Assembly (NCBI GenBank): GCA_017558145.1
Contig: JAFYWF010000113.1
Span: forward strand, 1 to 50,464
DNA: 50,464 bases
Reading direction: 5' to 3'
From: Lachnospiraceae bacterium
Lineage (GTDB): Bacteria; Bacillota; Clostridia; Lachnospirales; Lachnospiraceae
In this document: piece after piece, positions 8,269 to 17,636 of the stretch
Position numbering within the stretch: the first letter of the stretch is position 1
Layout of the letters: each line of letters starts with the position of its first letter
The notes under the pieces: model-generated
What the model saw: only the letters and a program-made list of their open reading frames with translations
Databases searched by the model: none
Told to the model about the DNA's origin: nothing
Position numbers and translations under genes: made by a program

Positions 8269-9459
8269 TTACTGCAAACAAGAATCTAAGATATCTATCA
8301 TTTGGTCTACATGCTCTTTCGTAATAATCAACGGTGGAATAAAGCGAATAATCTTCTCTCCAGCATTAATTAACACCAAGCCTGCATCCAATGCTTTTTT
8401 GATAATCTCTCCTACCGGTACCTTAAATACCAATCCCTGTATCAGACCCATACCACGTCTTGTTTCAATCATTTCATATTTTTCCGCAAGCTCATCCAAA
8501 CGTTTTTCCAAATATGTTCCTACGGAATTCACATTCTCTATTATAGATTTTTCTTCAAATAAATCAAGCACTTTGTTAATGGCAGCCGCTGCCAATGGAT
8601 TTCCACCATAGGTAGTTCCATGGTCTCCTGCCACCAAAGAATTGGCAGCCACTTTTTCTGTCATTAAAAATGCACCCACAGGAACACCACAACCCAATGC
8701 TTTCGCTGTAGTCATAATATCCGGTTTCACACCATATTTCTGCCAAGCAAACATGGCGCCGCTTCGTCCCATACCACACTGAATTTCATCTAAAATCAAC
8801 AAAATATCTTTTTCTTCACAAAGAGCTTTCACTTTGCTTAAAAATTCTTTTTCCACCGGATGAATACCACCCTCACCCTGAATGGTTTCCAGGATAATTG
8901 CACAAGTTTTCTCATTTACTTTGGAAAGTACACTGTCAAAATCATTTAAAGAGGCAAAACGAATATTTCCAATCATAGGCTGAAAAGCTTCTCGATATTT
9001 TGGATTACCTGTGACAGACAAAGCTCCCATAGTTCTACCATGAAAACTATGTTCCATAGCAATGATTTCATGATCCGTGTTTCCATCCTTTAAATAAGCA
9101 TACTTTCTAGCTGCCTTAATGGCACCTTCCACAGCTTCTGCCCCACTATTAGTAAAAAATACTCGATCCATGCCGGATACTTTTACTAATTTCTTTGCTG
9201 CTTCCACAGCCGGTACATTATAATAATAATTTGACGTGTGAATAATCTTATCTATCTGATTTTTTAATGCCTGATTATATTCTTCATTTTTGTACCCTAA
9301 AGCAAACACAGCAATTCCGGCACAAAAATCCAAGTATTTTTTTCCATTCAAATCATAAAGGTACACACCCTCGCCTTTATCAAAAACAATCTGATAACGA
9401 TTGTATGTATGGAGAAGTGCTTTCTCCGCTTCCTCAATATAATCCTTCATCAGTTCCAT
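8269..9459 (-). CDS. argD: Acetylornithine aminotransferase
   Basis: A 396-residue class III aminotransferase that converts N-acetylglutamate 5-semialdehyde to N2-acetylornithine in arginine synthesis. Hallmarks are YLDFCAGIAVFALGY, the PLP-phosphate loop TNSGAEAVEGAIK, LDEIQCGMGRSG with the ring-binding Asp, and the Schiff-base Lys near residue 251 in TTAKALGCGVPVGAF. It is the last gene of the leftward argC-GNAT-argJ-argB-argD series. Family members can also act on succinyl-diaminopimelate or ornithine; the location makes ArgD the best choice. Confidence 0.95.
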   Translation of the reverse strand: MELMKDYIEEAEKALLHTYNRYQIVFDKGEGVYLYDLNGKKYLDFCAGIAVFALGYKNEEYNQALKNQIDKIIHTSNYYYNVPAVEAAKKLVKVSGMDRVFFTNSGAEAVEGAIKAARKYAYLKDGNTDHEIIAMEHSFHGRTMGALSVTGNPKYREAFQPMIGNIRFASLNDFDSVLSKVNEKTCAIILETIQGEGGIHPVEKEFLSKVKALCEEKDILLILDEIQCGMGRSGAMFAWQKYGVKPDIMTTAKALGCGVPVGAFLMTEKVAANSLVAGDHGTTYGGNPLAAAAINKVLDLFEEKSIIENVNSVGTYLEKRLDELAEKYEMIETRRGMGLIQGLVFKVPVGEIIKKALDAGLVLINAGEKIIRFIPPLIITKEHVDQMIDILDSCLQ

Positions 9460-9525
9460 CGTAACCTCCTAAAGAAACATTCTATTAAATTGCTCAATGC
9501 AAACTTTATACTTTAGTGAACTCTT

Positions 9526-10404
9526 TTAGTCTTCCTCTTTCACAATGGCAGTTCCCACACCTTCATTGGTAAAGATTTCCAAAAGAAGACAATGAGGAAT
9601 ACGACCATCTAAGATATGTACACGATTAACGCCGCTGGCCACTGCAGAAGTACAATTACTTAATTTTGGTAACATTCCGCCGCCAATAAATCCTTCTTCA
9701 ATCAATTCATCTGCTTCTTTTGCTGTAATTCTGGAGATAAAAGATGATTTATCATTAATATCTTTGTATAAACCTTCAATATCTGTTAAAAATACTAACT
9801 TATCTGCCTGAATTGCTTTCGCAATAGCACATGCTGCATCATCCGCATTGATATTATAAGTCGCGAAATCTTCTCCTAAACCAATAGGTGAAACAATTGG
9901 TAAATATCCTTTTTCCAAAAGATCATATAAAATGTCTGGTATTACTTCTGTAATATTACCTACGTAACCAATATCCTGTCCGTCCGAATATTTCTTTTCT
10001 ACCTGAAGCATTTTTCCATCTTTACCACTTAAGCCGACAGCTTTTACACCAAGTTCTTCTACCATACTTACCAAACGTTTATTGACACGTCCTAACACCA
10101 TTTCCGCAATTTCCATGGTTTCATCATCAGTGACACGAAGCCCATTGATAAACTGTGCTTCTTTTCCTGTCTTTTCTACCCAACGGCTGATTTCTTTTCC
10201 ACCGCCATGTACAATAATTGGCTTAAATCCAACTAATTTTAATAAAGTAACGTCTTTAATAACATTTTTCTGTAATTCTTCATTGCTCATAGCGGAACCG
10301 CCATATTTCACAACAATAATTTTTCCGTTAAATTTTTGAATATAAGGAAGGGCTTCTATTAAGACCTCCGCTTTTTTCATAACTTCCTGCATACTCTGTT
10401 CCAT
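9526..10404 (-). CDS. argB: Acetylglutamate kinase
   Basis: 292 residues, the usual length. It phosphorylates N-acetylglutamate in the second step of arginine synthesis. Visible family signatures: VVKYGGSAM (ATP/phosphate-binding Lys and Gly loop), [32 protein letters not shown] and GGMLPKL. The N-terminal helix preceding the kinase core (about 1-25) is of the type seen in arginine-sensitive hexameric enzymes, which suggests feedback inhibition by arginine; this is inference from sequence. It sits between argJ and argD. Confidence 0.96.
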   Translation of the reverse strand: MEQSMQEVMKKAEVLIEALPYIQKFNGKIIVVKYGGSAMSNEELQKNVIKDVTLLKLVGFKPIIVHGGGKEISRWVEKTGKEAQFINGLRVTDDETMEIAEMVLGRVNKRLVSMVEELGVKAVGLSGKDGKMLQVEKKYSDGQDIGYVGNITEVIPDILYDLLEKGYLPIVSPIGLGEDFATYNINADDAACAIAKAIQADKLVFLTDIEGLYKDINDKSSFISRITAKEADELIEEGFIGGGMLPKLSNCTSAVASGVNRVHILDGRIPHCLLLEIFTNEGVGTAIVKEED

Positions 10405-10483
10405 GATTCTTTTTGTCCTTTTCCTACTTTGTTACTTTTTGTCCGCAAAACTTTTTTGTCTGTACACTCTCATTCTTCTATTT

Positions 10484-11707
10484 TTACGAACGATAATCTG
10501 CATTGATTTTTACATAATCGTAAGTTAAATCACATCCCCAGGCACAAGCCTCTTCTTGACCTGATTTCATGTCTACCAAAATTCTAACTTCCGGTTCTGC
10601 TAAAATCTTACTTGCCTCTTCTTCACTATAATCACAAGCTACGCCATCCTTGAAAATTTGAATGGTACCATTTTCTCCCTGGAAGAACAGCTCAATATGA
10701 TCTGGATCAAATTCTACCCCTGCATAACCTAATGCGCACAAAATTCTACCCCAGTTGGCGTCATGTCCAAAAATAGCCGCTTTAGTAAGAGAAGAACAAA
10801 TGACAGATTTAGCTAAAATTTTAGCTTCCTTCTTTGTTTTCGCATGAATCACTTTTGTTTCCAAAAGAGCTGTTGCTCCTTCTCCGTCTCCTGCCATCAT
10901 CTTTGCCATTTTCGTATTTACATAATTCAAAGCTTCCATGAATTTTTCATAGTCTTCATTTTTTTCAGTAATGGTTTCATTTCCTGCCACACCGTTTGCC
11001 AAAATCAATAAAGTATCATTAGTGGAAGTATCTCCGTCTACAGATACCATGTTAAAAGTATCCTGTACATTTTCTCTTAAAGCTTCCTGCAACAATTCTT
11101 TAGAAATCGCAATATCTGTAGTTAAAAATCCCAACATGGTACACATATTTGGATGAATCATACCGGATCCTTTACACATACCACCCAAAGTAACTGTTTT
11201 TCCTCCAACCTCAAATTGTACTGCTGCCTGCTTGGAAATCGTATCAGTGGTCATAATCGCTTCTGCTGCTAATGTTCCTGCTTCTTCACTATCAGAAAGA
11301 TTCTTCGCTAAGTTTTCCACACCTGCACAAATGCGCTCTACCGGAAGCTGCATCCCGATAACACCTGTAGATGCAACTAAAACTGCTTCTTCCGGAATCT
11401 GTAACACTTTAGCCGTAGCTTCTGCTGTTTTTTTACAACAGTCATATCCCTGCTGCCCGGTACATGCATTAGCAATTCCGGAGTTTACTACCACAGCCTG
11501 ACCATAAGCAGAATGTGCCACCACTTCTTTGTCCCATAAAACACAGGCCGCTTTTACCACATTAGAAGTAAACGTTCCTGCCACCTGACATGGCACTTCA
11601 CTGTATACCATAGCCATATCTTTTCTATTCTTATATTTAATGGCAGCTTCTACTCCTGCTGCCTGAAATCCCTTCGCACTGGTTACTCCACCTTTGATTT
11701 CTTTCAT
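10484..11707 (-). CDS. argJ: Bifunctional glutamate N-acetyltransferase / ornithine acetyltransferase
   Basis: 407 residues from the ATG at 11707, which has GGAGGAG 5 bases upstream; a longer in-frame start at 11734 has none. ArgJ moves the acetyl group from acetylornithine back to glutamate; bifunctional forms also use acetyl-CoA. The self-cleavage motif is KGSGMIHPNMCTMLG with nucleophile Thr190. The residue before it is Cys, where the classic motif has Ala. VVNSGIANACTG and GEGATALLE are also typical. Because ArgJ recycles acetyl groups, a separate ArgA or ArgE is not strictly needed, although a GNAT gene lies just upstream. Confidence 0.96.
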   Translation of the reverse strand: MKEIKGGVTSAKGFQAAGVEAAIKYKNRKDMAMVYSEVPCQVAGTFTSNVVKAACVLWDKEVVAHSAYGQAVVVNSGIANACTGQQGYDCCKKTAEATAKVLQIPEEAVLVASTGVIGMQLPVERICAGVENLAKNLSDSEEAGTLAAEAIMTTDTISKQAAVQFEVGGKTVTLGGMCKGSGMIHPNMCTMLGFLTTDIAISKELLQEALRENVQDTFNMVSVDGDTSTNDTLLILANGVAGNETITEKNEDYEKFMEALNYVNTKMAKMMAGDGEGATALLETKVIHAKTKKEAKILAKSVICSSLTKAAIFGHDANWGRILCALGYAGVEFDPDHIELFFQGENGTIQIFKDGVACDYSEEEASKILAEPEVRILVDMKSGQEEACAWGCDLTYDYVKINADYRS

Positions 11708-11803
11708 AACACTCCTCCATCCTGCTGATATCATCCACTTTTTTATAATTTTTCAGCTCTAATATTTCTTCATTTCATCATAAAACAAGATAACATCATC
11801 TTT

Positions 11804-12256
11804 TTATTCATTAAAAGCAATAATATTTTCCGTATTTAATGTAAAATCATAATAATTTAAATCCAGCCTATGGGTCCATCCAATTTTTCTCCAAAAAGCA
11901 TTCCCAATATCATTCTGTGTAAAAGCGATCAGAGATACTTTACTAATCTGTTCCTTCTTTAAGGCATTCATAGCGAAAACCACCATAGCGGTACCAATTC
12001 CCTGTTTACGATACTGTGGATCTACACACACATGATAAAGACATCCTCTTCTGCCGTCGTGACCACACAAGATGGCTCCAACCACTTTTTCATCTTTAAC
12101 AGCTACCACACTTATCCCCGGATTTCGTTTCAAAAAACGTTCCACTCCTTCTCTGGAGTCATCAATGCTACGCATGGCAAATCCCTTAATTTTCATCCAC
12201 AATTCATAGACACCATCATAATCCTCTATGGTCATGGATCTTACAACTGCATCCAT
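11804..12256 (-). CDS. GNAT-family N-acetyltransferase in the arg cluster
   Basis: About 150 residues from the ATG at 12256, chosen because AAGGAAAAG precedes it; in-frame ATG/ATG-like starts at 12286 and 12301 have weaker sites. The GNAT fold is shown by VVGAILCGHDGRRGCLYHVCV (beta4), the acetyl-CoA loop DPQYRKQGIGTAMV and the C-terminal NAFWRKIGW. The substrate cannot be read from sequence. Its place between argC and argJ makes N-acetylglutamate synthesis, or acetylation of an amino acid, a reasonable guess, but many orphan GNATs exist. Confidence 0.85.
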   Translation of the reverse strand: MDAVVRSMTIEDYDGVYELWMKIKGFAMRSIDDSREGVERFLKRNPGISVVAVKDEKVVGAILCGHDGRRGCLYHVCVDPQYRKQGIGTAMVVFAMNALKKEQISKVSLIAFTQNDIGNAFWRKIGWTHRLDLNYYDFTLNTENIIAFNE

Positions 12257-12335
12257 ATTCTTTTCCTTTTTCTGTGTACTTTTCATTATGACTCTTGTCA
12301 TACCCGACGTTTTAAATCATTTACGATTCTTATTT

Positions 12336-13391
12336 TTATGGGAACATTGGGACTAATTGCAATCCCATATCCTCCTGCAATCCAAACATAAGATTCATGT
12401 TCTGTACTGCCTGGCCTGCTGCCCCTTTCACTAAATTATCCATAGCACCCATCATGATAACTCTACCCGTACGTTCATCGAGTACCACATTCACATCCAC
12501 ATAGTTGCTGCCTTCCACCCATTTTGTTTCCGGACAAACTCCTTCCGGTAACACACGGACAAATTTTTCACTTTCGTAAGACTCTTCGTAAAATCTTCTG
12601 ATTTCTTCTTTATTATATGATGTTCCATCCTCTTTTTTCTTTAAGGAAGCATAAGCTGTAATCAAAATTCCTCGATTCATTGGTACTAAATGAGGAGTAA
12701 AATTAAGAATTACTTCTTCGTTTGATGCATAACCTAATTGTTCTTCAATTTCCGGTGTATGTCTGTGTGAAGCAACTCCGTACGCTTTGATATTTTCGTT
12801 TACTTCACAATAAAGATTGTTTACTTTAGCTCCTCTACCGGCTCCACTGGTTCCGCTCTTGGCATCAATAATTACCGTTGACATATCGAGAACTCCTGCT
12901 TTAGCCAATGGATAAATGGAAAGGAAGGAACAGGTAGGATAGCATCCCGGATTGGCAATCAATCTTGCTTGTTTAATCTTTTCACGATTGATTTCACAAA
13001 GCCCATAAACTGCTTCTTCGATAAACTGGGGAGCTTTGTGTTCAATTCCATACCATTTTTCATAAGTGGCTACATCCTTGATTCTAAAATCTGCACTTAA
13101 ATCCACAACCTTAACCTGAGATAGAATTTCTTCATCTAAAAGTCCTGCCAAAAATCCCTGTGGTGTGGCTGTAAAAATTACATCCACCTGTTTTGCCATT
13201 TCCTTTAAATTATCATCCTTACAAATATCTTCTACAATCTGAAACATGTTCTGATAAACACTTGCATATTCCTTATCTATATAGCTTCTGGAACCATACC
13301 ATTTAATTTCTACTTCTTTATGCCCCATTAAGATACGAACTAATTCTCCTCCGGCATATCCCGTAGCACCTACGATTCCTACTTTAATCAT
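12336..13391 (-). CDS. argC: N-acetyl-gamma-glutamyl-phosphate reductase
   Basis: 351 residues, usual length. It reduces N-acetylglutamyl phosphate to the semialdehyde with NADPH. The dinucleotide-binding motif GIVGATGYAGGELVR is at the N terminus and the catalytic Cys150 is in the signature ANPGCYPT. GTSGAGRGAK and HRHTPEIEEQL (with the catalytic His) are also present. It is the first gene of the leftward arg series and faces argG across a 420-bp control region. Confidence 0.97.
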   Translation of the reverse strand: MIKVGIVGATGYAGGELVRILMGHKEVEIKWYGSRSYIDKEYASVYQNMFQIVEDICKDDNLKEMAKQVDVIFTATPQGFLAGLLDEEILSQVKVVDLSADFRIKDVATYEKWYGIEHKAPQFIEEAVYGLCEINREKIKQARLIANPGCYPTCSFLSIYPLAKAGVLDMSTVIIDAKSGTSGAGRGAKVNNLYCEVNENIKAYGVASHRHTPEIEEQLGYASNEEVILNFTPHLVPMNRGILITAYASLKKKEDGTSYNKEEIRRFYEESYESEKFVRVLPEGVCPETKWVEGSNYVDVNVVLDERTGRVIMMGAMDNLVKGAAGQAVQNMNLMFGLQEDMGLQLVPMFP

Positions 13392-13811
13392 GTTCTCATC
13401 CTCCTACTTGTATTTCTTGCTCTATTTACCGTTCTTTTTATTTTAATAATTTTCTTTTTCTCTACTCTATGAATTTTCATCCATAAGATGATATCTGAAT
13501 ATATCCATAAAGTATAACACCAATCTATTCTTCTTTTCAAGAACTCTCTTTATTGCTTTACCGTGTTTGTGAAACTGCGGAAATCCTGTTTTATAATAGA
13601 ACAAACATATTTTCCACAAATTATACATTTGTTTTGCATAATATGCAACTAATATTTATTTTTATGCATATAACATTTGTTTTTATACATTTTATGCATC
13701 AACTTGTATAAAATTATACTTGCATTTTATATTTGCAAGGTGTATATTAGTTTCAACTTATAAAATTAAATTTTTTATACGAAGAAATTTCATAAGAGGA
13801 GAACAAGAAAA
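13392..13811. promoter_or_regulatory. argC-argG divergent control region with palindromic operator candidates
   Basis: A 420-bp, very AT-rich gap between divergent arg genes. It holds a perfect 15-bp palindrome TTGCATAATATGCAA (13634-13648) and two further ATGCAT sites (13664-13669 and 13694-13699), plus TTGTATAAAATTATACTTGCA (13704-13724). Spacing of about 30 bases between centres would fit repeated binding by a hexameric ArgR/AhrC-type repressor, although these do not match the classic ARG box exactly. A TATAAT at 13592-13597 is a possible -10 element. The argG ribosome binding site AAGAGGAGA is at about 13793-13801. Confidence 0.55.
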
Positions 13812-15026
13812 ATGAAAGAAAAAGTTATTTTAGCCTACTCTGGTGGCTTAGACACAACTGCAATTATTCCTTGGTTAAAGGAGAATTTTGACTACGAAGT
13901 AATCTGTGTATGTATCGACTGCGGACAGGGAGAAGAATTAGACGGATTAAACGAACGTGCCCTTGCTTGTGGCGCTAGCAAATTATACATCGAAGATGTT
14001 ATCGATGAATTCTGTGATGAATATGTTATTCCTTGTGTACAGGGACACGCTGTTTACGAAAACAAATATTTATTAGGAACTTCCATGGCACGTCCTGTTA
14101 TTGCAAAACGTTTAGTAGAAGTTGCTCGTAAAGAAGGTGCTACTGCTATCTGCCACGGTGCTACAGGAAAAGGAAATGACCAGATTCGTTTTGAATTAGG
14201 TATCAAAGCTTTAGCTCCAGATTTAAAAATTATTGCTGCTTGGAGAAATGATTTATGGACAATGCAGTCCCGTGAAGATGAAATCGCTTACTGTGAAGCA
14301 CATGGCATTCACTTACCATTCTCTGCTTCTACAAGCTACAGCCGTGACCGTAACTTATGGCACATTAGCCATGAAGGTTTGGAATTAGAAGATCCTTCCT
14401 TAGAACCAAATTTCGATCATTTATTAGTACTTGGAACAACACCTGAAAAAGCTCCTGATGAAGGGGAATATGTTACAATGACATTTGAAAAAGGAATCCC
14501 TACTTCCGTAAACGGAAAAGAAATGAAAGTTTCCGATATTATTCGTACTTTAAACGAACTTGGCGGAAAACATGGTATTGGTATTGTTGACATCGTTGAA
14601 AACCGTGTTGTTGGTATGAAATCCCGTGGTGTATATGAAACTCCGGGGGGAACAATTCTTTATGAAGCACACCAGCAGTTAGAAGAATTAATTTTAGATC
14701 GTGAAACTTATGCACTCAAAATGGATATGGGCAACAAATTAGCTCAGATTGTTTACGAAGGAAAATGGTTTACACCTCTTCGTGAAGCTGTTGTTGCATT
14801 TATCGAAAGTACACAGCAGTATGTAACCGGTGAAGTAAAATTCAAATTATATAAAGGAAACATTATTAAAGCCGGAACAACATCTCCTTATTCTTTATAT
14901 AACGAAAGCATTGCTTCCTTTACAACCGGTGATTTATATGACCACCATGATGCAGAAGGATTTATCAATTTATTCGGTCTTTCCAGCAAAGTACGCGCTA
15001 TGAAATTACAGGAAGCTGACAAATAA
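13812..15026 (+). CDS. argG: Argininosuccinate synthase
   Basis: 404 residues, full length. It joins citrulline and aspartate with ATP to give argininosuccinate. The N-type ATP pyrophosphatase loop AYSGGLDTT is at 8-16; GATGKGNDQIRFE and SYSRDRNLWHIS are further family signatures. It is divergent from argC. The gene for argininosuccinate lyase (argH), which often follows argG, is not in this window and neither is argF. Confidence 0.97.
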   Translation: MKEKVILAYSGGLDTTAIIPWLKENFDYEVICVCIDCGQGEELDGLNERALACGASKLYIEDVIDEFCDEYVIPCVQGHAVYENKYLLGTSMARPVIAKRLVEVARKEGATAICHGATGKGNDQIRFELGIKALAPDLKIIAAWRNDLWTMQSREDEIAYCEAHGIHLPFSASTSYSRDRNLWHISHEGLELEDPSLEPNFDHLLVLGTTPEKAPDEGEYVTMTFEKGIPTSVNGKEMKVSDIIRTLNELGGKHGIGIVDIVENRVVGMKSRGVYETPGGTILYEAHQQLEELILDRETYALKMDMGNKLAQIVYEGKWFTPLREAVVAFIESTQQYVTGEVKFKLYKGNIIKAGTTSPYSLYNESIASFTTGDLYDHHDAEGFINLFGLSSKVRAMKLQEADK

Positions 15027-15030
15027 TTTT

Positions 15031-15324
15031 ATGAGTGTTGTCTATGTTTTAATTCTTTACGTTTTATTGGTCAATTTACTTGGATTTTATGCCATGTACA
15101 ACGACAAATTGCGTTCCAAAAAAAGAGCTTTCCGCATTCCGGAAGCTACCTTATTTACCATTGCTGTTATTGGCGGAAGCATTGGTAGTATTGTAGGAAT
15201 GTATGTATTCCGACATAAAACCAGACATTGGCACTTTGTATACGGAATGCCTTTGATTTTAATTTTACAAATCATTGGACTTGTCGCATTACAAATTGCA
15301 CCAATAGAAATTCAGTTTTTATAA
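15031..15324 (+). CDS. DUF1294 small membrane protein
   Basis: 97 residues with three predicted membrane segments (about 3-22, 40-58, 70-92) and the charged loops typical of DUF1294: YNDKLRSKKRAFRIPEATLF and FRHKTRHWHF. The gene starts 4 bases after the argG stop and ends just before a terminator, so it is transcribed with argG. Its function is unknown and no link to arginine metabolism is visible. Confidence 0.85.
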   Translation: MSVVYVLILYVLLVNLLGFYAMYNDKLRSKKRAFRIPEATLFTIAVIGGSIGSIVGMYVFRHKTRHWHFVYGMPLILILQIIGLVALQIAPIEIQFL

Positions 15325-15336
15325 TGAAAAAAGTTT

Positions 15337-15370
15337 AAAAGGCAGGGAACCTTAAGATTCCCTGCCTTTT
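15337..15370. terminator. Bidirectional terminator after argG/DUF1294
   Basis: AAAAGGCAGGGAA (15337-15349) and TTCCCTGCCTTTT (15358-15370) form a 13-bp stem with A and T runs on both sides. It serves the rightward argG transcript and the leftward CvpA-like gene, which converge here. Confidence 0.9.
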
Positions 15371-15375
15371 ATAAA

Positions 15376-16137
15376 CTAGAAAAATTTCGAAAACAAGATA
15401 CTTCCCTGCCCTAACTCATGCAAAGTCATAAATCCAAACATTTTCAAGAACCATCCAATGGCAAATAAAACAATTCCATATTGAGCAGCACCGATGGCAG
15501 CACCACCTAATTTATCTACCCAACCAATAACCGGAAGCTTAAATGCCAATCCTGTAACATTCTTAATGGTTGTTAAACTTGCAATAAATAACACACTGAA
15601 TACACACCACAAGAACCCATGAACAAACAACGCTGTCAAACGATAAGTTACCGGAAATACCACAGAAAACAGTACTGCTTCTTCGTTCATTGCCATTTTT
15701 GTAGTACTTAAAACCGTATCTGCTGCATCCTTTAATTCCAGTCCTTTTACTTTCAGTTCTACTCCCGTTTCTTCCAATTTCTTAATCTGATCTTCTGTCA
15801 AATATCCATACACTTCGGTTTCTAAAGTTTCTTTAGATTCATCTTTAATTAATTCATAATTTTCTACTAGAAATTCCTCTAAATCATCTTGAAAATAAGA
15901 TAACATTGGCTCGGTTCTTTCCGGTAATAAATTTTTTACATCTCCAATTAATGCCTCCGGATTGGTAATATGATTCGTAAAGGCAGCTAAGTCTTCCGCC
16001 GGAATTTCATCTAAATGAATCGCATCAATTACTTTATCCTCCACAATTGGGTAAACCATCTGCGTTACGGATTCTGTTAATACAGAGGAACAAAACATTG
16101 CCAATACAAAGGATAAAATTGTAATCACCAAAGGCAT
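15376..16137 (-). CDS. CvpA-like membrane protein, probably the 3' part of a frameshifted gene
   Basis: 253 residues. Hydrophobic segments lie at 1-20, about 158-190 and about 222-245, with an acidic loop of about 120 residues between the first two. The C-terminal part (LPVIGWVDKLGGAAIGAAQYGIVLFAIGWFLK) matches the CvpA/colicin-V-production family. It has no ribosome binding site, and its Met1 lies inside what looks like a membrane helix that starts in the upstream frame (KSRAGLVLAGM). The upstream gene ends only 13 bases inside this one, in the -1 relation. Removing 11 bases between two TATGCCT copies (16131-16149) would join them in one frame. It is either a frameshifted gene or a translationally coupled pair. 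Confidence 0.7.
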   Translation of the reverse strand: MPLVITILSFVLAMFCSSVLTESVTQMVYPIVEDKVIDAIHLDEIPAEDLAAFTNHITNPEALIGDVKNLLPERTEPMLSYFQDDLEEFLVENYELIKDESKETLETEVYGYLTEDQIKKLEETGVELKVKGLELKDAADTVLSTTKMAMNEEAVLFSVVFPVTYRLTALFVHGFLWCVFSVLFIASLTTIKNVTGLAFKLPVIGWVDKLGGAAIGAAQYGIVLFAIGWFLKMFGFMTLHELGQGSILFSKFF

Positions 16138-17543
16138 AAGAGAGGCATACCGGCCAATACCAGTCCTGCTCTGGATTTCATATAAGTAAATTCTCCGTTG
16201 GCTTTTTTCACCAATGGTGGATGTTCCAACATAGCTTTTCTAGCCACATTCTGTTCTTCATCAAGAGCACCCATCTCTTGCTCTAATTCCTGTAATTCGT
16301 TTTCCAATTCTTCTAATTCTTTTTCTGATACAGTTCTAATTGTTTCATTGTGAACATAAAAACTTTCTGTTAAGGTAGGGTCGTTTTCAATTTTTTTGAT
16401 TTCTTCATCGATACTAGCTTCATACTTTTTATCTTCAGCTATCATATTTTCCAAATCTTCTTGTAACTCTACAACTCTATGATCAAACAGCTTCTGTTCT
16501 TCTTCGTACTGCTTAATTTGCTTTTCCTTCTCCTGAATACTTTTATAAGTTTTAGAATACCAGACTCTATATCCCTGAAGACTGGACGTAACCGGATAAT
16601 CATCCATGAACTTGTTATAGTTTTCAAAATATTTCTCATCTACAAAACTGCTGATTTCATGATAAACTTTCGTTTCCATAGCAAGTGTATTCTTCCATGC
16701 CTGGTATCCTGCCAGTCTGTCATTTACAAACTTTTCATACTGACGGCTTCTTTCAGCTTCTTCAATCAAGCTTTCGTGATCATTCAACAAGTCTCTGAAA
16801 CGCATTAACCCATATAAGGCTGTTGGTACCTTCAGATTGCCATTTAATTCCATATGACGAATTCTATAGTGTGGTGAATTACGCACAAATGGGGGAGTGT
16901 CCACTTTACTCTCTATAGGTCTATGATCAAAAGCTCTATACTCAGATTTTAATTTTTCAATCATCTTATTTTCCAAATCCAGTTCAAGATTATAGGCTGC
17001 ATTCAGCATCCTGTCTCTCTGGTGTCTCAACTGCTCCTTGCGATCTGTCATTTTCTTAATCTGTTCTGAAGTATAGTTTTCTCTTGGTTTCAAACTAGCT
17101 TCAGCAAATACATCCAAAGCATCATGCATCTTCTGAACTGCTTCCGAAAGCTTCTTTTCTACTTCCAGATTTTTACGTAATCTTTCCTGTTCTGCTCTAT
17201 AAGACACTCGACCATCACTTGTATCAGGCTCTTTAAAATTCTTTTCTTCTTGTTCAAAAATTTTGATATAGTCCGTAATTGCTGTTCTAATCTCTACTGC
17301 ATTATCTAAAAAATCATATTCATCAATTTTAGCAAGAAATATCCCTATGTGAGAATTAGGATTTTTTAATTCTTCATAGGTTTTTTTGTATATGTTTTTT
17401 AAATTTGAAAAATATTTTGACACGATTTTCTTCCCCTTTTCATTTGTTTTTGCTTGCCACGCTATATGTTTATGAAACATAGCTGCCGATAAAGGAAGAC
17501 CTACGAAAAGAGTCACTGCCACTTCTAGTCCCAAAAGTATCAA
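16125..17543 (-). CDS. Membrane-anchored coiled-coil protein, N-terminally incomplete
   Basis: 472 residues if read from a TTG at 17543. No family was recognised. An N-terminal membrane helix (LLGLEVAVTLFVGLPLSAAMF) is followed by a long, charged, mostly helical region with coiled coils (about 115-190 and 340-445, for example KELEELENELQELEQEMG), then a short hydrophobic tail ending LAGMPLLCLW. There is no ribosome binding site at the TTG, and the frame stays open upstream to 17606 with coding-like sequence (GAILKNSLADIQKKILKYA), so the true start is missing. The tail looks like a membrane helix cut by a frameshift into the CvpA-like frame. Confidence 0.6.
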   Translation of the reverse strand: MILLGLEVAVTLFVGLPLSAAMFHKHIAWQAKTNEKGKKIVSKYFSNLKNIYKKTYEELKNPNSHIGIFLAKIDEYDFLDNAVEIRTAITDYIKIFEQEEKNFKEPDTSDGRVSYRAEQERLRKNLEVEKKLSEAVQKMHDALDVFAEASLKPRENYTSEQIKKMTDRKEQLRHQRDRMLNAAYNLELDLENKMIEKLKSEYRAFDHRPIESKVDTPPFVRNSPHYRIRHMELNGNLKVPTALYGLMRFRDLLNDHESLIEEAERSRQYEKFVNDRLAGYQAWKNTLAMETKVYHEISSFVDEKYFENYNKFMDDYPVTSSLQGYRVWYSKTYKSIQEKEKQIKQYEEEQKLFDHRVVELQEDLENMIAEDKKYEASIDEEIKKIENDPTLTESFYVHNETIRTVSEKELEELENELQELEQEMGALDEEQNVARKAMLEHPPLVKKANGEFTYMKSRAGLVLAGMPLLCLW

Positions 17544-17588
17544 AGCATACTTTAAAATCTTCTTCTGAATATCTGCAAGAGAGTTTTT

Positions 17589-17609
17589 TAATATCGCGCC
17601 GACTATTTA
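17589..17609. other. Candidate deletion or rearrangement junction between two headless genes
   Basis: The leftward coiled-coil gene is open up to 17606 and the rightward beta-rich gene is open back to 17592. Both show coding-like residues right up to this point (GAILKNSLADIQ on minus; YRADYLTNASGEPYQ on plus) and neither has an ATG or a ribosome binding site. No promoter-sized gap separates them. The simplest reading is that the two N termini and the intergenic promoters were deleted, or that sequence was joined here by inversion or misassembly. Confidence 0.5.
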
Positions 17610-17636
17610 ACTAATGCCAGTGGAGAGCCTTACCAA

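Noticed and set aside
16125..16137. Programmed -1 ribosomal frameshift joining the coiled-coil and CvpA-like frames
   Set aside because: No slippery heptamer or downstream stem is visible; a duplicated TATGCCT offers a simpler explanation.
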